The notes beneath the pieces were generated by a model. The model made no database searches, was not told where the DNA came from, and saw nothing but the letters and a program-made list of their open reading frames with translations. Below are positions 1 to 9,057 of a DNA stretch of 64,000 bases, piece by piece (within the stretch, counting starts at the first letter, position 1; every line of letters begins with the position of its first letter). The translations under genes and the position numbers were made by a program. The stretch is taken from assembly GCA_035765895.1 (NCBI GenBank), contig DASTWL010000008.1:1-64000 (forward strand). The letters run 5' to 3'. The DNA comes from Verrucomicrobiia bacterium (GTDB taxonomy: Bacteria; Verrucomicrobiota; Verrucomicrobiia; Limisphaerales; DSYF01).

Positions 1-319
1 GGCTCCGGGCGGCCGCTCTTTTTTGGCTTCAGTGGATCCACCTCCTTGCCATCAGCCAGACACGGCCATTGTCAGCCACATCTTAAAACCATTTTTCAGG
101 ACCGACTATGTATGACGGCTGGGGAACGCAGTTGTGAACGGCACACGCCAACCAAGGCAGCAGCCATGCCAAGAGATTAAACGCTGAATTGGCTTCTCGG
201 CTGTTGAACCAAGCGAAAGCACAGCCTACTCCAACTTGATGAGTCATCCGTGATCGAGAAACTGGAAATCTCGTGCCCGTTCAAGGCACTTCTGAGGTTA
301 GAAGACAACCGTAATTGTT
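1..319. other. Gene-free left edge
   Basis: No convincing coding region, RNA gene or strong hairpin is visible here. Base composition is clearly less GC-rich than in the genes after position 800. It may be decayed sequence or the upstream region of the small gene that follows. Confidence 0.4.
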
Positions 320-670
320 ATGGCGGATAAATCATTTTGGATTACTAGCTTTGAGGCTGAACAAAGCATTGAGAATCGACTGTCAGCCGCGGGAGAGGAT
401 TTTCACGGCCCGGAAATTGTTATTAGAAGACTGTCGGCACTTGCATCGTTCTTGGACCGGAATGGTTTGGCGACTCGGCGGCTTACAAACGCCGAAGGAC
501 AAGTTGATAAGGACTTCGTCCTAGAATCTGCTGATCTGACTTCTCGTGGGCTCCACGTAATCCGTTGTGGATATGAAAAGTGGCAGCGTCGGGCAAAAAC
601 TCCAGAAGATGTAACGCCCCTTGAGAAGGAATTGGCAAAATTGCAGAGAACAGAGAACAATCGTTCATGA
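320..670 (+). CDS. Small hypothetical protein, 116 aa
   Basis: An ATG-started ORF of 116 residues that I do not recognise. The product is soluble and charged, with no signal peptide or membrane segment, and ends in a Lys/Glu-rich helix-like tail. Codon use and GC content are lower than in the neighbouring core genes. Together with the gene-free, lower-GC upstream sequence this suggests an accessory gene. No clear ribosome binding site precedes the ATG. The opposite-strand reading frame across the same bases looks like a shadow. It could be a real accessory gene or a chance ORF. Confidence 0.4.
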   Translation: MADKSFWITSFEAEQSIENRLSAAGEDFHGPEIVIRRLSALASFLDRNGLATRRLTNAEGQVDKDFVLESADLTSRGLHVIRCGYEKWQRRAKTPEDVTPLEKELAKLQRTENNRS

Positions 671-801
671 CGCACGGCTACGTCGCCGGGCAGGGAACCC
701 GAATTTCCTTTGCCCGCGGAAGCCGTCCGTTGAACACCGGCGAACCTGCGAAATGAAGACGTGTTCCGCTGCGCAACGAAAGCCAACGCCAACTGTGCCG
801 C

Positions 802-1308
802 TCAGCCATTTTGCCCCAGCTGGAGCCGTGCATCCTCTTCGAGCAGGGTCTTCAAGTTGGACCAGTTGGCCTCGTTCATGTCGTTGAAGGCATTCAGGTA
901 AACTGCCACCACCTCGTGCGGATACTTGCCGAGCAGCAGTTCCACGGCGACCTTCAACTTTGCGTCCTCCATGGTTTCGGGCAGGTTCTCGACGACGCCG
1001 TCCTCGTGGGCGATGCCGAGCGAGTTCAGGAAGTCCACCAGCATGTCCTTGTATTTCTTGATGAGCCACGTGCGGAGCAGCGTGCCGGCGACCATTTCGA
1101 GGTTCGGCCGGTTCAAGGCCGCGACCATGGTGGCGTGGCGTTGCGGGCGCGCCTGCCGTTCGAGAAAGACCGGGCGCAACCGGCGGGCTTCGGCCACGGC
1201 TTGCAGCGTGGCCTTGTAGGTGGACCGTTCCGCTTCGTAGGTCCAGTTCAGGATGTCATTCGCCAGTGAGGGCGACATGAAACCCAGCAGTTCGTGTGAG
1301 GTCAGCAT
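802..1308 (-). CDS. Conserved-looking hypothetical protein, 168 aa
   Basis: A 168-residue soluble protein, probably all-helical, with no signal peptide or membrane segment. Family not recognised. It begins 'MLTSHELLGFMSPSLANDIL' and contains a long charged helix around residues 40-60. It lies 47 bp downstream of lpxI on the same strand, so the two may be co-transcribed. Codon use is GC-rich like the core genes, which favours it over the plus-strand ORF in the same place. Function cannot be assigned. Confidence 0.7.
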   Translation of the reverse strand: MLTSHELLGFMSPSLANDILNWTYEAERSTYKATLQAVAEARRLRPVFLERQARPQRHATMVAALNRPNLEMVAGTLLRTWLIKKYKDMLVDFLNSLGIAHEDGVVENLPETMEDAKLKVAVELLLGKYPHEVVAVYLNAFNDMNEANWSNLKTLLEEDARLQLGQNG

Positions 1309-1355
1309 CGTAAATTCAAAATCTCAGTTCGGTGTCCCGGGTGGGCGCGCGACAG

Positions 1356-2177
1356 TCAGCCCACAGTCAGGACGGAGAGCTTATTTTTTTGGGCCAGTGC
1401 CTCGCAAGCCTCTTGTTCCAGAAGCAGGGACCGGCCAGCTTCAAAGGCCAGCACGGCCACACCGGCCCGGGCGCAGGTTTCCAGCGTCTCGGGGCCGAGG
1501 CAGGGAATGTCGAAGCGCATGTCGTGGTGTTCCTTGGCCACCTTGACCGCCACGGCGCCGCCGTCCTGGCCCGCCAGTTCGCCGCCGCGGGCGAGACAGC
1601 GGTCGGTGCCTTCAAAGCCCTCGACGGCCAGCACCGTGCCGCGTTTGACGACGACCGTCTGGCCGATTTCCAGCCGGGAAACTTCCTTCGCAATGCGCAG
1701 GCCAAATTGCACGTCGTCCGCATGTTCAGCCGTGAGCCGGGGGCCGAGCGTGAAGCCGGAACCGGGCATGAGGGAACGCAACCACGGCGTGGCTTCCACC
1801 AGTTCCACGCCGTCTTTCTTCAGTTCCTCGCCAATGGCCGCAAAAATGGTGTGGGCGTTCTTCTCCTTCAGCTTGAACAGCAGGGCGACGGCGCGCAGAT
1901 CGGGCCGCAGGTCGTAAAGGTTCTTCGGCGCGATTTGGCCGGCCATGACGCACTGGCGGACGCCCCGGTCCGTGAATGCCCGGATCATCTTCGACAACTG
2001 CCCAACGCGAAGCCACACGATGTCGTCCACCAATTCGGCCAGCGCGGGATCGGTTTCCCCTTCAAAGGCCACGGCCACCAGCCGTTTGACCCCGGCCTGC
2101 CGTGCGCCGCGGGCCAGGGCCAGCGGCAGGGAGCGGTTGCCGGCGATGAGGCCGAGCGATTCGGGGGGCTGGTTCAT
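1356..2177 (-). CDS. lpxI: UDP-2,3-diacylglucosamine diphosphatase LpxI
   Basis: Member of the LpxI (formerly DUF1009) family, which hydrolyses UDP-2,3-diacylglucosamine to lipid X in lipid A synthesis and replaces LpxH in some lineages. Seen: an N-terminal 'LGLIAGNRSLPLALA' motif, a central 'VMAGQIAPKNLYDLRPD' stretch, and the C-terminal 'HHDMRFDIPCLGPETLE' segment, which carries the Asp region known to be essential in the family. The ATG at 2177 gives 273 aa, normal for the family. A GTG 18 bases upstream would only add six residues. The usual lpxA/lpxB neighbours are absent. This gene implies an LPS-type outer membrane. Confidence 0.9.
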   Translation of the reverse strand: MNQPPESLGLIAGNRSLPLALARGARQAGVKRLVAVAFEGETDPALAELVDDIVWLRVGQLSKMIRAFTDRGVRQCVMAGQIAPKNLYDLRPDLRAVALLFKLKEKNAHTIFAAIGEELKKDGVELVEATPWLRSLMPGSGFTLGPRLTAEHADDVQFGLRIAKEVSRLEIGQTVVVKRGTVLAVEGFEGTDRCLARGGELAGQDGGAVAVKVAKEHHDMRFDIPCLGPETLETCARAGVAVLAFEAGRSLLLEQEACEALAQKNKLSVLTVG

Positions 2178-2501
2178 AAGCTCGAAATGGGGCACGATTC
2201 AACCAACTGTTGCAAAACCGGGCATGGCCGGCCGCCGCCACGTTCGGAAGAGCCCGCCGGCCGGCGCGGTTTATTCCGCCGCTGTCTCGCAGCGGTGCAA
2301 AGGCCGTCTAAAATAGGGCCAAAGCCGGCCGGTTGTAAACCGGTGAGATGCAGCCAAAAGCGCGGGGCAGGCAGGCGGCAACCAATTTTGCACCGCTGAC
2401 TTACCATGGCTTGAGGGTTGCTGCGCAGAATCAAGCGCGGTTTTGAGAATCAGCCGGTCGGCTGTGATTCTGCCGCCGTGGTCTCAGGCTCCAGCATCGC
2501 C
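2178..2501. other. Divergent intergenic region with inverted repeats
   Basis: About 320 bp between lpxI and the divergent histidine kinase gene, presumably holding both promoters. A 12-bp sequence, CAGCGGTGCAAA, at 2290-2301 recurs in inverted orientation at 2397-2408. Inside the pair is a short perfect palindrome, CCGGTT-GTA-AACCGG, at 2329-2343. No known riboswitch or RNA family was recognised. Confidence 0.4.
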
Positions 2502-4277
2502 ATGAGCGAAATCAGTCAAGCAACTTTGATCAATAGTCCGGATGACGTGGAAAGTTCCGAGCCCGCCTTGACGGGCCGGCCCAGCGTGTCTTTGCCGGGC
2601 ATTTCCGTGGCGCTGCTCGCGTTGCTGGTGGTCGTCACCCTGGTGGGCGGTTACTCGCTGCATGTGGAGGTGGCGAAACTTTTGTCCCAGCCCGGCCTGG
2701 TCGGCAGCACGGCCAAGGTGGACCAGGATATCCACCGGCGAATTCAGGATCTCAGCGACTGGCAGCTCAGTGCCACCTTGTTCACCGCGGGCATCGGGGT
2801 GGTTCTGATCGCGCTGGCGGCGGCGGCCTTGAAGCGGGCCCGGCGCGAGTGGGAGGGCGAATGGGACGAGCGCAGCGCCCGGTGGTCCGAATTGGTGCGC
2901 GATTTGAAAACGCAGCTCGGTGAAAAACGCAAGGTCGAGATCGGACTCAAGGAACAGCAGTTCGACCTGCAGGCGAAACTCGCCACGCTCGCGAAGTCGC
3001 ACACACAGTTGCAGGAGGAGATGAACCGCTTGAAGGTTGCCGAGGAGGTGTTCTCCCATCAACGGCGCGAACTGGTGCGCTCCAAGGACGTGCTCGAATT
3101 GCACGTGCAGGCCCGCACCCAGCAGTTGCAAAAACTTCAGCGCGCCTATGAATTGATTTTGAATTCGGCCGGCGAAGGCATCTGCGGTCTGGACGGCGAG
3201 GGCAAGGTGACTTTCGCCAACCCGGCCGCGGCCAAAATGCTGGGCACCAAGGTTTCCGAGCTGGTGGGCAAAACGGCGCAAACCGTTTTCCCGCACCTCG
3301 TGCCCGGCGGCAATGCGGCCGGGGCAGGCGAGGGCAACCAACCCTCGGTGGTGACCGTCACCCGCACCGACCAGACCCGCTTCACGGCGGAATACGTCCG
3401 CACACCCATCCGGGAAAACGAGCGCATCATCGGCGAAGTGCTCATGTTCAAGGACATCACTGAACGCAAACGCTCCGAGGAAAGCCTTGCCCAAAAGGCG
3501 GCGGAGCTGGCGCGTTCCAACGCCGAACTGGAGCAGTTCGCCTTCGTGGCCTCCCACGACTTGCAGGAGCCGTTGCGGAAGATTCAGGCGTTTGGCGACC
3601 GCCTCAAGGCCAAGTGCGACGCGGTGAACCTGCAGGATGGCCGGGATTATCTGGACCGGATGCAAAACGCGGCGGCCCGCATGCAGACGCTGATTTACGA
3701 CCTGCTCACGTTCTCGCGCGTCATTAGCCGCAACGAACCATTTGTGCCTGTCGATCTCAAGCGCGTGACGCAGGAAGTCATCGGCGATCTCGAAGTGCGC
3801 ATCGAAAAATCCGGGGCGAAGATTGAACTGGGCGACCTGCCCACCATCGAGGCCGATGCGCCCCAGATGCGGCAACTGCTGTTGAATCTCATCGGGAACG
3901 CCCTCAAGTTTCATGCGCCCGGCAAATCACCCGTGGTGGAGGTGTCGGCGCGCATGATTCCCGCGCCGCTGGACGCGAAGGGGCCGGTGGGCTCCGAGGC
4001 ACCCAGTCACTCCGCCGGGACAACTTACTGTGAACTCACCGTCAAGGACAACGGCATCGGGTTCGATGAAAAATATCTCGATCGCATTTTTGCGGTGTTC
4101 CAGCGCCTGCACGGGCGTCAGGAATACGAAGGCACCGGCATCGGGCTGGCGGTCTGCCGCCGGATCGTGGACCGGCATGGCGGCCGCATCACGGCCCACA
4201 GCAAGCCTGGCGAAGGCGCGACTTTCATTGTCACGCTGCCGGCCAGCGCCGTGGCGAAAACCAAGGGCGACGAATGA
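2502..4277 (+). CDS. Membrane-bound PAS sensor histidine kinase
   Basis: A 591-aa sensor kinase. Two membrane segments lie near residues 30-50 and 88-110, separated by a short periplasmic loop. A long coiled coil runs to about residue 210, followed by a PAS domain (about 215-330). A HisKA dimerisation domain has the phospho-acceptor His352 in 'FAFVASHDLQEPLRKI', and the C-terminal HATPase has a 'GTGIGLAVCRRIVDRHGG' lid. The 'SHDLQEPLRKI' type is close to bacteriophytochrome-like kinases that pair with small Rcp1-like regulators, and such a regulator follows with a 4-bp ATGA overlap. The start at 2502 was chosen over 2418 because the extra 28 residues are unlike the family. The signal sensed is unknown. 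Confidence 0.88.
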   Translation: MSEISQATLINSPDDVESSEPALTGRPSVSLPGISVALLALLVVVTLVGGYSLHVEVAKLLSQPGLVGSTAKVDQDIHRRIQDLSDWQLSATLFTAGIGVVLIALAAAALKRARREWEGEWDERSARWSELVRDLKTQLGEKRKVEIGLKEQQFDLQAKLATLAKSHTQLQEEMNRLKVAEEVFSHQRRELVRSKDVLELHVQARTQQLQKLQRAYELILNSAGEGICGLDGEGKVTFANPAAAKMLGTKVSELVGKTAQTVFPHLVPGGNAAGAGEGNQPSVVTVTRTDQTRFTAEYVRTPIRENERIIGEVLMFKDITERKRSEESLAQKAAELARSNAELEQFAFVASHDLQEPLRKIQAFGDRLKAKCDAVNLQDGRDYLDRMQNAAARMQTLIYDLLTFSRVISRNEPFVPVDLKRVTQEVIGDLEVRIEKSGAKIELGDLPTIEADAPQMRQLLLNLIGNALKFHAPGKSPVVEVSARMIPAPLDAKGPVGSEAPSHSAGTTYCELTVKDNGIGFDEKYLDRIFAVFQRLHGRQEYEGTGIGLAVCRRIVDRHGGRITAHSKPGEGATFIVTLPASAVAKTKGDE

Positions 4278-4741
4278 CCATTTCCAAGCAGTTGATGATT
4301 CTGATGGCGGACGACGATCCCGACGATCGTTTGCTCGTCAAGGACGCCCTTGCCGAGTGTCATCCCGAGCATCGGCTCGCCGAGCGGGTGCGCTTTGTCG
4401 ATGACGGCGAGGAACTCATGGATTACCTGGTGCGTCGGGGGAAGTTCACCGATCACGCCAGCAGTCCCCGGCCCGATTTGATCCTGCTCGACCTGAACAT
4501 GCCGCGCAAAGACGGCCGGGAGGCGCTGCGGGAAATCCGCGCCCATCCCGAATTGCGGCGCATTCCCGTGGTTGTCTTCACCACTTCCAAGGCGGACACG
4601 GACATTTCCCTGATTTACGATCTGGGCGCGAATTCCTTTGTCACCAAGCCGGTGGCCTACGACGCGCTCGTCAACACCCTGGACGTCATGTCCCGCTACT
4701 GGCTGGGCATCGTGGAACTGCCGTCAATGTCGTGCCGCTGA
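4274..4741 (+). CDS. Single-domain response regulator (Rcp1/CheY-like)
   Basis: A stand-alone receiver domain of 155 aa. The acidic pocket is in 'LMADDDPDDR', the phospho-acceptor is Asp73 in 'LILLDLNMPRKDG', the Thr switch is in 'VVFTTSKAD' and the conserved Lys is in 'SFVTKPVAYD'. The long insertion after the first helix ('YLVRRGKFTDHASSPRPD') is typical of Rcp1-type regulators. There is no output domain, so it probably passes phosphate on or acts by protein contact. Its start overlaps the upstream kinase stop by 4 bp, and the hybrid kinase begins 4 bp after its stop, so the three are almost certainly one operon. Confidence 0.9.
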   Translation: MTISKQLMILMADDDPDDRLLVKDALAECHPEHRLAERVRFVDDGEELMDYLVRRGKFTDHASSPRPDLILLDLNMPRKDGREALREIRAHPELRRIPVVVFTTSKADTDISLIYDLGANSFVTKPVAYDALVNTLDVMSRYWLGIVELPSMSCR

Positions 4742-4745
4742 AACC

Positions 4746-7505
4746 ATGACCGAAATACCGCATATCAAACTTCTGTTGGTGGAGGACGACGAGGACGACT
4801 ACATCATCACGCAGGGGCTGATCGCCGATCTCAAAGGGCGCGCCTTCACGCTCGATTGGGTGCGGACCTACGAGGCCGGGTTGCGTGCCATGACCGAAAA
4901 CCGGCACGACGTCTGCCTGCTGGATTACCGGCTGGGCGCGCACGACGGACTCGAACTCATGAGCAAGGCCATCGCTGGCGGCTGTCAATCGCCCATCATT
5001 CTCCTGACCGGCATGGGGGAACATGAAGTGGATGTGGCGGCGATGAAGGCCGGCGCGGCCGACTATCTGGTCAAGAGCGGCCTGAATGCGAGCCAGCTCG
5101 AGCGTTCGATTCGTTACGCCATCGAACGCAAACGCGCGGCGGCCCAGGCGGCATTTGACCAGGCCCGCCTTTCCGCGTTCGGCGCCGACGTGGGGCTGGC
5201 GTTGACCGGTTCCGCCACGCTGCCCGAAATGTTGACTGACTGTGCCAAGGCGATGGTGCAATTCTTGAACGCCTCCCTGGCGCAGGTCTGGGTTTACCAC
5301 GCGCAGCAGAAACAATTGCAGCCGGTGGCGGCCTTTGGTCCCGCACTGACCGGGCCGGATGCCGCGCCGCCACCGGCGCTGACGCTGGACCTGCCCGGAC
5401 TGGCGCAGGGCAAAGCCGTCTTCGTGAAGGACCTGCACGCCGGTCAAACCCTGGCCGATCCGGAATGGGTGGCGCGCCACAATCTCGTTTCCTTCGCCGC
5501 GCTGCCCCTGCGGCTGGAGGATCGGTTTGTCGGGTTGATGTCACTTTTTTCCGATCAGCCGCTGGCGGAAACCATCCTGCAGGAACTGGGCTCGGTGGCG
5601 CATGGCGTCGCCCTGGCCATCGACCGCAAGCGGTTCAACGAGGCGCTCACCGACAGTGAAGGCAAGTATCGCGCGGTGGTGGAGTCCATTCGCGAGGTCA
5701 TCTTCCAGACGGATGAATTCGGGCACTGGACGTTTTTGAATCCGGCCTGGGCCGAGGTCACCGGCTTTTCCGTGGCCGAATCGCTGGGCACGTTTTTCAT
5801 CGATTACCTGCACCATGATGACCGCGAGGAGAACCGCCACATTTTCCTGCAGCTCGTCGAGCGCCGCATGGAGTATTGCCGTTACGAGGCGCGGTTCCTG
5901 ACCAAGGACGGCCAGACCCGCTGGCTCGAAGTCTATACCCGGGTGCGGCTGGGCCACGACGGCGCGTTGCTGGGCACGTCCGGCAGCCTGAACGACATCA
6001 CGGCCCGCAAACAGGCCGAACTGCAGATTCAAAAGCTGGCCGCGTTTCCGCGGGTCAATCCCAATCCCGTGCTCGAGTTCTTTCGGGATGGTTCGCTGAG
6101 TTACGCCAACGACGCCGCCCGGAAAATGGTCGAATCACTCGGCCAGCTCACGCTTGCGTCCATTCTGCCGCCGGGCTTCGGCGACATCATCAAAAGCTGC
6201 CTCGCCTCGGGGCAGAATCATTACCGCGAACAGGTCAACCTTGCCGGGCGCACGTTGACCTGGTCCTTCTTCCCCGTGCCGGCGAACGACGTGGTGCATT
6301 GCTACGGCGCCGACGTGACGGACATCGTCAACTTGGAGGCCCAGTTCCGTCACGCCCAGAAGCTCGAATCGGTGGGGCAGCTGGCCGCCGGCGTCGCGCA
6401 CGACTTCAACAACATTCTCACCGTCATCCAGGGTTACTCGGACCGGTTGCTGACCCAGTGCAAGGACGACGCCTCCGTGACACACCAGGTCCGCCAGATC
6501 GCCGACGCGGCCAAGCGCGCGGCCAATCTGACGCGGCAGTTGCTGGCTTTCAGCCGTCGCCAGGTCATCCAACCCAAGGTTCTGGATTTGAATTCGCTGA
6601 TCCGGAACATGACGTCGATGCTCGCACGCCTGCTGGGTGAGGACATCCGTTTGAAGGTCGAGTATGCCGACGGACTGCCCAACACCGAAGCCGACGCGGG
6701 CATGATTGAACAGATCATCATGAACCTCGCCGTGAACGCCCGTGACGCGATGCCCCAGGGCGGGCTCCTCAGCCTGAGCACCGCGGTGGTGACTGTTTCG
6801 GACGAAGCCGCCCGACAGCATCCGAACGCCCGGCCCGGCGAGTTCCTGTGCCTGCGTGTCAACGACACCGGATGCGGCATGAACGCCGAAACGCTCAGCC
6901 GCATTTTTGAACCGTTTTTCTCGACCAAGGAGGTGGGGAAGGGCACCGGGCTGGGGTTGGCAACCGTTTACGGCATCGTCAACCAGCACGCCGGCTGGAT
7001 CGAAGTCACCAGCAAGGAATGGGTCGGCACCACGTTCAACATCTACCTGCCCGTGTATGACGGCGTGGCGCAGCCCGGCGGCGAAACCACCTTCCTCACG
7101 CACGAAGTCAAAGGCGGCCAGGAAACCATCCTGCTGGTCGAGGACGAGCCGGACCTGCGGGAAATGGTCCGCGAGATTCTCATCGGTTACGACTACAAGA
7201 TAGTCGAAGCCGCCAGCGGCGTGCATGCGCTGAAGATGTGGGACGAGGCGGACGGCCGGATTGATCTGCTGCTCACGGACATGGTCATGCCGGACGGCAT
7301 GAACGGTCGCGAACTCGCCATCATGTTGCGCAAGCGCAAGCCTGATCTGAAAGTCATCTACACCAGCGGCTACAGCGCGGATCTGATTACCGGCGACGCC
7401 GACAAGCTCGACGGCTTGTTTCTCTCCAAGCCCTATCGTCCTCCGGAACTCGCCGCCATGGTCCGCGCCTGCCTGGATGGCGCGGCGATGGTGCCCGCAA
7501 CATGA
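4746..7505 (+). CDS. Hybrid histidine kinase REC-GAF-PAS-PAS-HisKA-HATPase-REC
   Basis: A 919-aa cytoplasmic hybrid kinase. Order: N-terminal receiver with Asp60 ('VCLLDYRLGAHDG'); GAF domain from about residue 135; PAS/PAC domain from about residue 300; a second, divergent PAS-like segment (about 430-535); HisKA with His552 in 'LAAGVAHDFNNILT'; HATPase with 'NLAVNARDAM' and 'GTGLGLATVYGIV'; and a C-terminal receiver with Asp845 in 'LLLTDMVMPDG'. The start at 4746 sits 4 bp after the preceding regulator; an upstream ORF extension reads through that regulator in another frame and was rejected. Two receivers flanking one kinase core suggest a node of a phosphorelay with the two upstream genes. 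No DNA-binding output is visible. Confidence 0.88.
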   Translation: MTEIPHIKLLLVEDDEDDYIITQGLIADLKGRAFTLDWVRTYEAGLRAMTENRHDVCLLDYRLGAHDGLELMSKAIAGGCQSPIILLTGMGEHEVDVAAMKAGAADYLVKSGLNASQLERSIRYAIERKRAAAQAAFDQARLSAFGADVGLALTGSATLPEMLTDCAKAMVQFLNASLAQVWVYHAQQKQLQPVAAFGPALTGPDAAPPPALTLDLPGLAQGKAVFVKDLHAGQTLADPEWVARHNLVSFAALPLRLEDRFVGLMSLFSDQPLAETILQELGSVAHGVALAIDRKRFNEALTDSEGKYRAVVESIREVIFQTDEFGHWTFLNPAWAEVTGFSVAESLGTFFIDYLHHDDREENRHIFLQLVERRMEYCRYEARFLTKDGQTRWLEVYTRVRLGHDGALLGTSGSLNDITARKQAELQIQKLAAFPRVNPNPVLEFFRDGSLSYANDAARKMVESLGQLTLASILPPGFGDIIKSCLASGQNHYREQVNLAGRTLTWSFFPVPANDVVHCYGADVTDIVNLEAQFRHAQKLESVGQLAAGVAHDFNNILTVIQGYSDRLLTQCKDDASVTHQVRQIADAAKRAANLTRQLLAFSRRQVIQPKVLDLNSLIRNMTSMLARLLGEDIRLKVEYADGLPNTEADAGMIEQIIMNLAVNARDAMPQGGLLSLSTAVVTVSDEAARQHPNARPGEFLCLRVNDTGCGMNAETLSRIFEPFFSTKEVGKGTGLGLATVYGIVNQHAGWIEVTSKEWVGTTFNIYLPVYDGVAQPGGETTFLTHEVKGGQETILLVEDEPDLREMVREILIGYDYKIVEAASGVHALKMWDEADGRIDLLLTDMVMPDGMNGRELAIMLRKRKPDLKVIYTSGYSADLITGDADKLDGLFLSKPYRPPELAAMVRACLDGAAMVPAT

Positions 7506-7524
7506 TGTCCCGTCCCGGCCGGCA

Positions 7525-8970
7525 TCAGCGGCGTCGGACGGGAATTTTCTCCGCGAGTTCCTCGGCCGGATAGGTCCAGATCTCGGCCAGGGTCGGGTGG
7601 TAATGCGGCATCGCCGCCAGCTCGTGAACGGTCATGCGTTTGGCCATGGCGGCCGTGATTTCGTGGATCAGTTCGCCGCCGGCGGGGCCGACGCAGGCGC
7701 CGCCCAGAATTTCTCCCGTGCGCGGATTGGCGAGCAACTTCACAAAACCATCCAGTGCTTCCATGATGAGTGACTTGCCGTGGTCGTTGAAGGGATAGCT
7801 GGCCGTGAGGCAGGGCACCCCCGCGGCGGCGGCCGTCTTCTCCGTCAGGCCGACGATGGCGACTTGTGGGTCGGTGAATACCACGCTCGTCAGCAGCCGG
7901 TAATCGGTCTTCCTGGGCTTGAGTGGCCGGGCGATATTATGTGCGGCGATCTCCCCCTGTTGGATGGCGATGTGCACGATTTCATGCGGCCCGGTGCAAT
8001 CGCCGGCCGCAAAGATGTGCGGCACGCTTGTCTGCATGCACTCGTTGGTGATGACGCGGGCACCGTCGAGCTTAACGCCGGCGTCGCCCAGACCGAGCCC
8101 GGCGGTGTTGGGCGTGCGACCGAGGGCAAACAGAATTTCGTCCGCTTTGACCCGCATCCTTTTGCCCGCGTGGGCAAAAGTCACCGTTTTGCCGCGGCGC
8201 TCGCGGCGGGCGTCCAGCAACTGCGTGTCGGTGAAGAGTTGAATGCCGTCGCGTCGCAGCGCCGTCTCCACCGCGGCGGCGGTATCGGGATCAAATTCGC
8301 GCAAAATGTGCGGGCTGCGCTGAATCATTGTCACCTTCACCTCGAAACGGGCCAGAAACTGGGCGAGTTCGCACGCAATCGCGCCGCCGCCGAGCACGAT
8401 GACTGAGCGCGGCAGCTTCTTGAGCGTCAACATGTCGTCGCTGGTGAGGCAGCCCACCTCGCCCAGCTGGGGCAGGGGCGGCGCCGAAACTGTCGAGCCG
8501 GTGGCGATGACGAAGTGCCGCGCATGCAACGTGCGGGAAGAGCCCCGCTTCACCCCTTCCCCCAACGCCTGCACCGGACTCAAGGTCAGCGTGTGTGGAT
8601 CGAGGAAGCGGGCGCGGGCGCGGAGGAATTTGAACCGGGCATTGGCCAGTTGCTGCCGGCGATGGCTCGCGAAGTCCTCGATCATCCGGTCCTTGCGCGC
8701 CATGACCTGCGCGAAATCGAAGCCCGCCCGTGGCACGCGCAGCCCCCACGTGCGGGCGTGGCGGGCGAGATGCAGCACTTCGGCGGCGTAGAGCAGGGCT
8801 TTGGACGGCATGCAGCCGCGCAGGATGCACAATCCGCCCACTTCGGCGCCGCCTTCGATGACCACCGTTTTCAACCCGGCCGCCGCCGCCGTGCGGGCCG
8901 CCGCAAAGCCGCCGCTGCCCGCGCCCAATATGGCCACGTCGTAATCATGTCTCCGTTGCGTTGCACGCAT
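7525..8970 (-). CDS. Pyridine nucleotide-disulfide oxidoreductase (dihydrolipoamide dehydrogenase/mercuric reductase-like)
   Basis: A 481-aa class I flavoprotein disulfide reductase. It has an N-terminal FAD-binding 'DVAILGAGSGGFAAARTAA', the redox pair Cys48/Cys53 (CX4C, 'GGLCILRGCMPSK'), an NAD(P)-binding 'VIVLGGGAIACELAQFLARF', an FAD 'IFAAGDCTG' motif and the C-terminal catalytic 'HYHPTLAEIW' with the His-Glu dyad. No lipoyl-enzyme genes adjoin it, so a role in 2-oxoacid dehydrogenase complexes is not supported by context; mercuric reductase-like or soluble transhydrogenase-like enzymes look similar. The start at 8970 was chosen because residues upstream of 'MRATQRRHDYDVAILGAG' overlap the neighbouring gene on the other strand and do not resemble the family. 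Confidence 0.85.
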   Translation of the reverse strand: MRATQRRHDYDVAILGAGSGGFAAARTAAAAGLKTVVIEGGAEVGGLCILRGCMPSKALLYAAEVLHLARHARTWGLRVPRAGFDFAQVMARKDRMIEDFASHRRQQLANARFKFLRARARFLDPHTLTLSPVQALGEGVKRGSSRTLHARHFVIATGSTVSAPPLPQLGEVGCLTSDDMLTLKKLPRSVIVLGGGAIACELAQFLARFEVKVTMIQRSPHILREFDPDTAAAVETALRRDGIQLFTDTQLLDARRERRGKTVTFAHAGKRMRVKADEILFALGRTPNTAGLGLGDAGVKLDGARVITNECMQTSVPHIFAAGDCTGPHEIVHIAIQQGEIAAHNIARPLKPRKTDYRLLTSVVFTDPQVAIVGLTEKTAAAAGVPCLTASYPFNDHGKSLIMEALDGFVKLLANPRTGEILGGACVGPAGGELIHEITAAMAKRMTVHELAAMPHYHPTLAEIWTYPAEELAEKIPVRRR

Positions 8971-9057
8971 GCGGCCAAGATGGGAGACGTAGGCGGCCGT
9001 GGCAAGGGGCGCGTGTGGTGATTGACTTTGCGGCATGCCTCGAAAATCTTTCCGCCG

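Noticed and set aside
2178-2501. Riboswitch or structured RNA upstream of the kinase or lpxI
   Set aside because: Inverted repeats are present but no consensus of a known riboswitch class could be matched by eye.
2484-3914. Long minus-strand ORF opposite the PAS histidine kinase
   Set aside because: It mirrors the kinase frame, has low-complexity His/Arg/Gln-rich composition and no domain; a GC-rich shadow.
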